A stretch of DNA of 33,604 nucleotides from Sphingomonadaceae bacterium (GTDB taxonomy: Bacteria > Pseudomonadota > Alphaproteobacteria > Sphingomonadales > Sphingomonadaceae): positions 1-33,604 of the forward strand of contig JANYGC010000008.1 of the NCBI GenBank assembly GCA_025359425.1, read 5' to 3'. Below the pieces are notes generated by a model. It ran no database searches, had not been told where the DNA came from, and saw only the letters and a program-made list of their open reading frames with translations. A program made the position numbers and the translations under genes. This document shows, piece by piece, positions 16,545-23,491 of this stretch; the first letter of the stretch is position 1, and each line of letters opens with the position of its first letter.

Positions 16545-17798
16545 ATGGCGACCGCCGCAACACTGGATCGAACTGCTTCGCCGATCGCGCCGATCGATGT
16601 TTCGGAAGCGGCCTTGTATGCCGAAGATCGCTGGCAGGCGCCGTTCCGCCAGCTCCGCGCCGAGGCACCGATCCAGTATGTCCCCGATTCGAAGTTCGGA
16701 CCCTATTGGTCCGTCAGCACCTACAAGCCGATCGTCCAGATTGAGGCGCTGCCGAAGATTTTCTCGTCTTCATACGAATATGGCGGGATCACCGTTGCCT
16801 TTTTCGTCGACAAGCTGCTCGAAGGTGAGTTCCGCATGCCGATGTTCATCGCGATGGATCCCCCGCAACACACCGGGCAGCGCCGGACCATCGCTCCGGC
16901 GTTTGGTCCCAGCGAAGTTGCGGCGATGCGCGATGAAATCCGCCAGCGCACCGGCGAAGTGCTCGACAGCCTGCCGATCGGTGAGCCGTTCGACTGGGTT
17001 GAAAAGGTGTCGATCGAGCTGACCACCGGGATGCTTGCCCGGCTGTTCGATTTTCCGTGGGAAGAGCGTCACAATCTGACCCGCTGGTCGGATACGCTGG
17101 GCGATGTCGAACTGCTCCATGCCCCCGGCGGAATGGAAAAACGCAACGCCGATGCTTACGAAATGGGCGCCGCCTTCACCCAGCTGTGGCAAAGCAAGCT
17201 CGGCCAGGAAGGTGGCAGCGATCTGATTTCGATCATGCTGCGCTCCGACGCCATGAAGGAAATGAGCGAGGCCGAATTCATCGGCAACATGATCCTGCTG
17301 ATTGTCGGCGGCAACGACACCACGCGCAATTCGATGTCGGGGTTTGTCTATGGCCTGAACCAGTTCCCCGAGCAGCGCGCCAAGCTCGAGGCCAATCCGG
17401 CGCTGATCTCCAATGCGGTGAGCGAACTGATCCGCTGGCAGACCCCGCTGGCGCACATGCGCCGCACCGTGCTCGAAGATACCGAAGTCGACGGGGTGCA
17501 CATGAAAAAGGGCGACAAGGTCGTGCTGTGGTATCTTTCGGCCAATCGCGACGAAAGCGTGTTCGAAGACGGTGACAGCATCAATGTCGAGCGGGAGAAC
17601 GCCCGCCGCCATCTCTCGTTCGGCTACGGTATCCACCGCTGCGTCGGCGCGCGCGTGGCCGAACTGCAGCTGACGACATTGCTTGAAGAAATGGGCAAAC
17701 GCCGCCTGCGCGCCAATGTCCTGGCTGAACCGAGCCGGGTCGCCGCAAGCTTTGTCCACGGCTACAAAACGCTGCAGGTCGAACTTTCGCACTACTGA
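16545..17798 (+). CDS. Cytochrome P450, CYP153-type alkane/fatty acid hydroxylase
   Basis: CYP153 enzymes hydroxylate the terminal carbon of medium-chain alkanes and related compounds, using ferredoxin and ferredoxin reductase. The protein has 417 residues. CYP153-typical stretches are FGPYWSVSTYK, MFIAMDPPQHTGQR, GEVLDSLP with PFDWV, and the I-helix LIVGGNDTTRNSMSG. SELIRWQTPLAHMRRT holds the ExxR, and the heme loop FGYGIHRCVGARVAELQL puts the ligand at Cys366. These match Alcanivorax CYP153A proteins from memory. Start 16545 follows GGGAGAGAGAACG. Its TGA overlaps the tetR ATG (TGATG). No ferredoxin or reductase gene is adjacent, so redox partners lie elsewhere. Confidence 0.92.
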   Translation: MATAATLDRTASPIAPIDVSEAALYAEDRWQAPFRQLRAEAPIQYVPDSKFGPYWSVSTYKPIVQIEALPKIFSSSYEYGGITVAFFVDKLLEGEFRMPMFIAMDPPQHTGQRRTIAPAFGPSEVAAMRDEIRQRTGEVLDSLPIGEPFDWVEKVSIELTTGMLARLFDFPWEERHNLTRWSDTLGDVELLHAPGGMEKRNADAYEMGAAFTQLWQSKLGQEGGSDLISIMLRSDAMKEMSEAEFIGNMILLIVGGNDTTRNSMSGFVYGLNQFPEQRAKLEANPALISNAVSELIRWQTPLAHMRRTVLEDTEVDGVHMKKGDKVVLWYLSANRDESVFEDGDSINVERENARRHLSFGYGIHRCVGARVAELQLTTLLEEMGKRRLRANVLAEPSRVAASFVHGYKTLQVELSHY

Positions 17799-18436
17799 TG
17801 AAGACCAAGGACCGGATCGCCGAAACCGCGCGGGCCCTGTTCAACGAACAGGGCTACGGCGCGGTGAGCACGGCGGCGGTGGCGGCGGCTTGCGGGATCG
17901 CCGAGGGCAACCTGTGGTACCATTACAAGACCCGCCGGGCGTTGCTCGACACGATTGGTGAGCGGTTTGCGGTGGTGATCGAAATGCGCCTGGCCTTGCG
18001 CCCGGCAAGCGATCCGGTCGGTGATTATGCCGCGATGGTCGCGGCGATGATGGCCGAATTCCGCGATTTTCGTTTCCTCTACCGTGACCAGCACAGCTAC
18101 GGCGAACACGCCGAGATCGTCGGGATCAACGCGCCCGACTGGACCCGTCGGACTTTTGCCCAGCTTGAGCTGTACCTTGCCGCGCTGGTCGATGCAGGCC
18201 AGCTCGACTGGCCGCGCGAACGGCTGCGCGACCTCGCGGTCAACGCCACGATCATCCTGCGTTACGGGCTTGAGCACTACCGCGAAATGGGTGAGGCGAC
18301 GGGCAGCGGAACCGGCTCGGTCCAGCGCACCCTGCGCCGCCACCTGACGCTGTTCGAACACCGGCTGGGGGCCGCTGCGGCGCTGCGGCTCCACGCGGCG
18401 ATCGACCAGATCGAGGCTACGCCGCTCGCCGCTTGA
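17798..18436 (+). CDS. TetR-family transcriptional regulator
   Basis: A 212-residue regulator. The N-terminal helix-turn-helix is RIAETARALFNEQGYGAVSTAAVAAACGIAEGNLWYHYKTRRALLDTI (about 6-53), with the family-typical GIAEGNLWYHYKTR recognition region. The rest is an all-helical ligand domain. Its ATG overlaps the P450 stop by one base, so the two are co-translated and the regulator probably controls its own operon through the palindrome at 16493-16514. A hydrophobic inducer related to the P450 substrate is a reasonable guess. Its last 40 bases recur after the next gene, at 19475-19514. Confidence 0.9.
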   Translation: MKTKDRIAETARALFNEQGYGAVSTAAVAAACGIAEGNLWYHYKTRRALLDTIGERFAVVIEMRLALRPASDPVGDYAAMVAAMMAEFRDFRFLYRDQHSYGEHAEIVGINAPDWTRRTFAQLELYLAALVDAGQLDWPRERLRDLAVNATIILRYGLEHYREMGEATGSGTGSVQRTLRRHLTLFEHRLGAAAALRLHAAIDQIEATPLAA

Positions 18437-18479
18437 GTGGCGGCCGCAAACCCGCACTTCAATTGCAAGGATTCCGTAA

Positions 18480-19451
18480 ATGACCACTGCCCAAGCCCCG
18501 ATCATTTCGCCGTTCGGCTACGGCTCGACCGCGCAGGAGGTGATCGCCGGGATCGATCTGACCGGCCGGACCGCGCTGGTCACCGGGGGCTATTCGGGGC
18601 TGGGGACCGAAACGGTGCGCGCGCTCGCCGGGGCCGGGGCGCATGTGATCGTCGGCGCGCGGCGGCCCGATGCGGCGCTGGGCGATCTGGCCGGGATCGA
18701 TGGCCATATCAGCGTGCTGCCGCTCGATCTGGCCGACCCCGCTTCGATCGATGGTTTTGCGGCAAGCGTCGCCGCGGTGACCGACCGGATCGACAGCTTG
18801 ATCAACAATGCCGCGATCATGGCCAATCCGCTGACGCGCGATGCGCGCGGCTATGAAAGCCAGTTTGCGACCAACCATCTGGGTCATTTCCAGCTCACCG
18901 CGCGGCTCTGGCCGCTGCTTGCCGCAAGTGGCCAGGCGCGCGTGGTCTCGGTCTCGTCGGTCGGGCACAGATTGGGCGGGCTCGATCTCGGCGATGTGAA
19001 CTTCGAGCGCCGCGCCTATGACAAGTGGACCGCTTACGGTCAGGCCAAGTCGGCCAACGCGCTGTTCGCGCTCGAGCTCGACCGGTTGGGGCAGAACGCC
19101 GGCGCCGGGGTGGGCGCCTTTGCGGTCCATCCGGGCGGGATCATCACCCCGTTGCAGCGCCACCTGACCACCGAAGAGCAGATCGCGATGGGCTGGATCG
19201 ACGCCGCGGGCAAGGTCAACGAACGGTTCAAATCGACTCAGGAAGGGGCCTCGACCAGCGTGTGGGCGGCAACCTCGCCGCTGCTCGAAGGACTGGGCGG
19301 GGTCTACTGCGAGGACTGCAACATCGGCGCGATGGCCGACGAAAACACGCCGCGTGGATCGGGGGTTTCGGCTCACATTCGCGATCAAGCACTGGCCAAA
19401 GCGCTGTGGACCAAGTCGGAAGAGATGACCGGGACCGAGTTCAGGCCCTAG
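18480..19451 (+). CDS. Short-chain dehydrogenase/reductase (extended N-terminus)
   Basis: A 323-residue SDR. NAD(P)-binding TGGYSGLG is at 35-42, the structural NNAA at 109-112, and catalytic Ser160 (VSVSS), Tyr186 and Lys190 (YGQAK) are all present. The Arg-Arg after GA (GARRPDAA) suggests an NADP preference, which is inferred. The proteins most like it are oxidoreductases of the WW-domain/retinol-dehydrogenase-like group. AAGGATT precedes ATG 18480. It lies 43 bases after tetR and could oxidise alcohols made by the P450, but it is bracketed by two copies of the tetR tail, suggesting it joined the operon separately. Confidence 0.9.
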   Translation: MTTAQAPIISPFGYGSTAQEVIAGIDLTGRTALVTGGYSGLGTETVRALAGAGAHVIVGARRPDAALGDLAGIDGHISVLPLDLADPASIDGFAASVAAVTDRIDSLINNAAIMANPLTRDARGYESQFATNHLGHFQLTARLWPLLAASGQARVVSVSSVGHRLGGLDLGDVNFERRAYDKWTAYGQAKSANALFALELDRLGQNAGAGVGAFAVHPGGIITPLQRHLTTEEQIAMGWIDAAGKVNERFKSTQEGASTSVWAATSPLLEGLGGVYCEDCNIGAMADENTPRGSGVSAHIRDQALAKALWTKSEEMTGTEFRP

Positions 19452-19472
19452 TCGATGACTTGCTCGATCTTG
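19448..19472. repeat. Detached copy of the 3' end of the MFS gene at 20809
   Basis: These 25 bases match 20809-20833 at 24 of 25 positions. The latter are the reverse complement of the last codons of the MFS transporter gene (KIEQVID then TAG). Weaker similarity continues to the left, TTCAGGCC against TTCCGGCCA. The copy overlaps the last bases of the SDR gene, whose stop TAG lies inside it. The beta-lactamase-like gene lies between the two copies. Confidence 0.75.
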
Positions 19473-19474
19473 TC

Positions 19475-19514
19475 GCGATCGACCGGATCGAGGCAACCTC
19501 GCTCGCTGCCTGAG
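19475..19514 (+). repeat. Detached copy of the tetR 3' end
   Basis: Forty bases match 18398-18437 at 34 positions. They encode AIDRIEATSLAA then TGA, against AIDQIEATPLAA then TGA at the end of tetR. The copy is in the same orientation, 24 bases after the SDR stop, and only 2 bases after the MFS-tail copy. No further tetR similarity is visible upstream of it. Confidence 0.8.
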
Positions 19515-19528
19515 CGAGCCTTGCTGGA

Positions 19529-20800
19529 TCACCCGCCTCCACCGACGTAATCGGGACCATAGACGGCGGCACGGATATCGTGATGCAGCGACCCGTCGAA
19601 CGGCATGACTTGCACGAAAAACACCACCGCCAGGTCGTTGGCAGGATCGACCCAGAAGAGGGTCGTCTCGGCCCCGTCCCAAAAGAATTCGCCGACTGTG
19701 CCGCGATTTTCCTGCGCATTGCCGGGCTGCCCGGTGCGGACCGCGAAATCGAGCCCGAACCCGACTGCGCCTTTTTCCGGCAGGAAGAAACGCCGCGAAA
19801 TGCGCGGATCGAGCTGGTCGGTTGACATCAGGAGGACAGTCGGCGGAGCGAGGATGCGCACCCCCTCCAGTGTGCCGCGGCCGAGCAGCATGCGGGCAAA
19901 ACGCATATAGTCATCGAGCGTCGAGGCCAGGCCAGCGCCGCCCATCGTCAACCGCCGCGGACCGAAATTGAGTGCGCGGGTTTGCTCGTCGGGCAACCGC
20001 GTCAGCGCGCCGTCCGCTTGCTTGACATAGCTTGCGGCAAACCGCGCGAGCCGCTCGGGCGGCTGGGTCCAGCCGGTATCGTGCATGCCCAGCGGACGCA
20101 GAATGGTGCGCTGGACATGCTGCTCGAACGGGTCGCCGGTCAGATGTTCGACCAGCAGCGCCTGGACATCGACCCCGGTGCTGTAGCTCCACTCGGTGCC
20201 TGGATCGAATAGCAACGGCACCCGCGCGAGCCGGTCGCCCATTTCGTCGAGGCTGTTGGTCAGTGCCAGCGGATCCATTTGGCGGAACATTACGTCCGCC
20301 GCAGTGTCGCGCATGCCGTAGGAAAAGCCCGCGGTGTGGCGCATGATATCGCGGATCACGATTGGCCGGCTGGGCTCGCGCAGGACAGGTTTGCCATCCG
20401 CGCCCGTGCCGCCAATTACCTTGACCGCGCCGAACGCTGGCAAATACCACGCGAGCGGATCGTCGAGGCCGAACTTGCCTTGCTCCCACAGCTGCATCAG
20501 CGCGACGCCGGTCACCGGCTTGGTCATCGAAAATATCTGCACCAGAGTATCGCGCTGCATGGGCCGCTTGGCTTCCCGGTCGGCGTCACCAACTGCGCCA
20601 AAATAACGCTCCGCGCCGCGCTGCCAGATCAGCGCAGAGGCGCCAGTGGCGCGCCCAGCGGCGACCATTTGCCGAAGCGCCGCATCGATCCGGCGGCGGT
20701 TCAGGGCGAAGCCCGGCGACTTGGCCAGCGCGTGGGCCCTGGCCAGACCTGGGGCGGCTAATCCCAGGGCGATCATCGCCATTGCGCGGCGTCGCTGCAT
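19529..20800 (-). CDS. Serine beta-lactamase-like hydrolase / family VIII esterase
   Basis: A 423-residue protein with an N-terminal export-like segment (RRRAMAMIALGLAAPGLARAHA). The class C beta-lactamase/family VIII esterase motif 1 is Ser91-Met-Thr-Lys94 within FSMTKPVTG. The second motif is Tyr206-Ser-Thr (WSYSTGVD) instead of Tyr-x-Asn, which is more typical of esterases than of true beta-lactamases. A late HxG-like element appears near VGEFFWDGAETTLFWVDP. Start 20800 is chosen for the signal segment and the 8-base distance from the upstream MFS stop. It is probably co-transcribed with that transporter, which could import or export its substrate. Substrate unknown. Confidence 0.88.
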   Translation of the reverse strand: MQRRRAMAMIALGLAAPGLARAHALAKSPGFALNRRRIDAALRQMVAAGRATGASALIWQRGAERYFGAVGDADREAKRPMQRDTLVQIFSMTKPVTGVALMQLWEQGKFGLDDPLAWYLPAFGAVKVIGGTGADGKPVLREPSRPIVIRDIMRHTAGFSYGMRDTAADVMFRQMDPLALTNSLDEMGDRLARVPLLFDPGTEWSYSTGVDVQALLVEHLTGDPFEQHVQRTILRPLGMHDTGWTQPPERLARFAASYVKQADGALTRLPDEQTRALNFGPRRLTMGGAGLASTLDDYMRFARMLLGRGTLEGVRILAPPTVLLMSTDQLDPRISRRFFLPEKGAVGFGLDFAVRTGQPGNAQENRGTVGEFFWDGAETTLFWVDPANDLAVVFFVQVMPFDGSLHHDIRAAVYGPDYVGGGG

Positions 20801-20808
20801 TCCGGCCA

Positions 20809-22059
20809 CTAGTCGATGACCTGCTCGATCTTGGGGATGACCCGGGCCCACCATAGCGCTCCGAATGCCGGCACCGCCGCGGTCAACGCGAAGGCCCAGC
20901 CATAGCCGCCAAGATGATCGATCATCAGTCCGGTTGCGACCGGGCCGATGATGCCTGAACAATTGCCGATCGCGTTCTGCACCCCGACCCAGCCCCCCGC
21001 TGCGCGCGGGCCGGCAAAGATCTGCCCGATCGCGAAGACATTGGTCGAGGTCAGCCCGGTGCCGATCCCTGCCAGCAGCAAGAGTCCACCCAGCAGCGCC
21101 AGATCGTGCGCGAAGAACAAAGCGCCGATGGCGAGGCTGATCAGCGCCTGGCCGGTCACCATCAGTCGGCGGCGGACCGCACCTTCATCGGCGCCGCTCG
21201 CAACCCAGCGATCCGACAGCCGGCCCATGACCAATGCGGTGACGCCCTGCGCGACAAACCCCAGCGTGGTCAGCATGGTCATGTCGGCAATCGAAAAGCT
21301 GCGGGTCTTGACCAGGAACAGCGGGAGCCAGGTCAGCAGGAAATAGAACCCGTAATTGGTGGTGAAGTGTCCGATCCCCATCAGCCACACCGTCCGGTGG
21401 CGCAACAACCGCGGCATTGCTACCGGCTCGGTCACCGGCTTGGTCACGCTCTGCGAGCGCAGCGGCGCCGAAACCAAATGCCACGGGAGCAACCACAGCA
21501 GCGTCACCGCGCCGAAAATCCAGAAGATCGGACGCCAGCCGCTTTCCTGCAGGATCATGCCCCCGGCGAGCGTGCCGACCGCCGGGCCAAACGCCAGCGC
21601 CGCCGCGACCAGCGCATTGGCGCTGCCGCGATGCGCCGCCGGGACCTCGGCGGCGAAAATCTTCGAGCTGCCGGGGAAGGCGATGCTTTCGCCCAGCCCA
21701 AGGATCAGCCGCAGCGCGATCAACAGACCGATGCCCTGGACGAACCCGGTCAGCAAGGTCGCGGCCGCCCACAACGCCACCCCGGCGGCGAACATGCGGT
21801 AAACGCAGAACCGGTCGCACAGCCACCCGACCACCAGGCACAGCGGCGCATAGACCCAGAAGAACGCCGATACCGCAGTGCCAAACCCGGTCGCCGACAG
21901 GCTCAGCTCCTGCTTCATCAGCGGTGCCGCCACCCCGATCGCGCCGCGGTCGACGTAATTGAGCAGCACCGACAGCGCGAGCAGCGCGACCACTGCCGTT
22001 ATGCGCAGGGTGGAAGCCCGCGCCGAGCCTGCTGGAGTTGCCGCGGTCGTTGCCATCAT
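20809..22059 (-). CDS. MFS transporter, ACS (anion:cation symporter)-like
   Basis: A 416-residue transporter with about 12 helices. The family pieces are LNYVDRGAIGVAAPLMKQEL (helix 1 and following), VSAFFWVYAPLCLVVGWLCDR (helix 2 and motif A region) and LILGLGESIAFPGSSKIFAAEVP (helix 4), as in D-galactonate/glucarate/phthalate-type symporters. Two adjacent ATGs (22059, 22056) follow AGGGGAC. It lies upstream of, and probably in one operon with, the serine hydrolase. A related transporter is encoded at 23492. Its terminal codons are repeated at 19448-19472. The substrate, presumably an organic anion, is not known. Confidence 0.9.
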   Translation of the reverse strand: MMATTAATPAGSARASTLRITAVVALLALSVLLNYVDRGAIGVAAPLMKQELSLSATGFGTAVSAFFWVYAPLCLVVGWLCDRFCVYRMFAAGVALWAAATLLTGFVQGIGLLIALRLILGLGESIAFPGSSKIFAAEVPAAHRGSANALVAAALAFGPAVGTLAGGMILQESGWRPIFWIFGAVTLLWLLPWHLVSAPLRSQSVTKPVTEPVAMPRLLRHRTVWLMGIGHFTTNYGFYFLLTWLPLFLVKTRSFSIADMTMLTTLGFVAQGVTALVMGRLSDRWVASGADEGAVRRRLMVTGQALISLAIGALFFAHDLALLGGLLLLAGIGTGLTSTNVFAIGQIFAGPRAAGGWVGVQNAIGNCSGIIGPVATGLMIDHLGGYGWAFALTAAVPAFGALWWARVIPKIEQVID

Positions 22060-22123
22060 GTGTCCCCTCGCGCGCCCGACGCAAGGCTAGCATGGAACCA
22101 ACGGGTTCGGCTATGGCCGCGCG

Positions 22124-22615
22124 ATGGACACACCCGCGATCCTCGTGCTCACCACTGGCGGCACGATCGACAAGCACTATTTCGACGCGCTGAGCGAATA
22201 CCAGGTGGTCGATTCTGGCATTCCCGCGCTGCTCAAGGAAGCCCGCGTCGCGCTGCCGTTCCGCATCGAAGAGGTGTGCCGCAAGGACAGCCTCGAGCTG
22301 ACCGATGCCGACCGCGCCGAGATCGCGCGGCGCGTGGCAGAGGCGGCCGAGACGCGCATCGTGATCACTCACGGCACCGATACGATGACCGATACCGCCA
22401 AAGCGCTCGCCGGCATTCCCGGCAAGACTATCGTGCTGACCGGCGCGCTAAGCCCCGCGCGCTTTGCCGAGACCGACGCCGGGTTCAACCTCGGCATGGC
22501 CTTCGCCACGGCCCAAGTCGCGCCGCCGGGGGTTTATATCGCGATGAGCGGGCAAGTGTTCGGCGGGCTGAAGGTGCGCAAGGACCGCGCAGCGGCACGG
22601 TTCGTGGCGCTCTGA
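22124..22615 (+). CDS. Asparaginase-domain protein, N-terminal domain only
   Basis: A 163-residue protein homologous to the N-terminal catalytic domain of type I/II asparaginases. LVLTTGGTIDK carries the nucleophile-position Thr14, and VITHGTDTM (about 83-91) carries the Thr-Asp pair. KTIVLTGALSPARFAETDAGFNLG follows, matching the conserved VLTGAM-P region. The C-terminal domain of full-length asparaginases (about 330 residues) is absent, with a clean stop at 22613. Stand-alone proteins of this length are known in proteobacteria, so this need not be a truncation. It is divergent from the MFS gene, sharing a 64-base promoter region. Confidence 0.85.
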   Translation: MDTPAILVLTTGGTIDKHYFDALSEYQVVDSGIPALLKEARVALPFRIEEVCRKDSLELTDADRAEIARRVAEAAETRIVITHGTDTMTDTAKALAGIPGKTIVLTGALSPARFAETDAGFNLGMAFATAQVAPPGVYIAMSGQVFGGLKVRKDRAAARFVAL

Positions 22616-22751
22616 GGTTGGCCCGGCAGGCCGACCCCGTCGGGTTCCCCGGTCACACTGAGATCAGCGCGCGGATCGCAATTACCAACTGCGAGTTATG
22701 GATTCAGACGAATGGCCTCGTGAACGCAAGTGGGAACAGAACAGAACGCCG

Positions 22752-23321
22752 ATGACCGACTACCTGATCCTGTTTGCAATCGTTCTGGGGGTGAACCTGA
22801 TGCCCGCATTCGGGCCGCCGACCTGGTCGGTGATCGTGATTTACGGTATCAATTCAAAGATGCCGGTGCCGGCGCTCGTGCTGATCGCCGCGGCGGCGGC
22901 GGCGACGGGCCGGTTCGTTCTGGCGCATGCGTTCCGCTTGCTGGCCAGCCATGTCTCGGCAAAGACCAAGCGCAATGTCGCCGCAGCGCGGGCCGCGTTC
23001 GAGCGCAGTAAACGCAATTCGCTGATCGCGCTGGGCGTGTTTGCTTTCTCGCCGATTCCCTCCGCACAGCTGTTCGAAGCCGCCGGCTTGACCAAGGTTC
23101 CTTTGCTCGGGTTCACCGCAGCCTTCTTCGTGGGCCGGACGATCTCCTACACGCTCTATCTGCTCACGACGAAGAGCATCGAACATACCAATCTGGGCGA
23201 AGCATTCCGCCATGCGATCACCAGTCCGGCCGGCATTGCGGTGCAGGCCGCGATGATCGGCCTGCTGGTGCTGTTCACTCGCATCGATTGGTCGAAGCTC
23301 CTCAAGGTCGAAGCCAAGTGA
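22752..23321 (+). CDS. VTT/DedA-like integral membrane protein
   Basis: A 189-residue membrane protein with about four to five helices. VNLMPAFGPPTWSVI (about 11-25) and VFAFSPIPSAQLFEAAGL (about 97-114) are arranged like the two re-entrant proline loops of VTT/DedA-superfamily proteins, followed by FFVGRTISYTLYLL. Such proteins often handle lipids or small-molecule export. ATG 22752 is chosen because the hydrophobic protein begins there; the longer frame from 22698 would add 18 polar residues. Neither start has a strong ribosome site. Family placement is by motif recall only. Confidence 0.7.
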   Translation: MTDYLILFAIVLGVNLMPAFGPPTWSVIVIYGINSKMPVPALVLIAAAAAATGRFVLAHAFRLLASHVSAKTKRNVAAARAAFERSKRNSLIALGVFAFSPIPSAQLFEAAGLTKVPLLGFTAAFFVGRTISYTLYLLTTKSIEHTNLGEAFRHAITSPAGIAVQAAMIGLLVLFTRIDWSKLLKVEAK

Positions 23322-23491
23322 CCCGCCGTTAGGCGCCTGCCTCTATGTGCGGGCAAGGACTGCACGGGCCCGGGGCGACTTGTGCCGATGGACTGACCCT
23401 TGGCACTTTCGCTTTGCGTTACGAGTGTTGCCGCATAGGTTCGCGGCCAGCACGCGGGAACAGCCGCGCGCGCCGGGGGGATATCAGGGAT

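Noticed and set aside
22124..22615. Asparaginase-domain gene as a pseudogene truncated by frameshift
   Set aside because: The downstream 100 bases show no continuation of the C-terminal asparaginase domain in another frame, and stand-alone proteins of this length are known.
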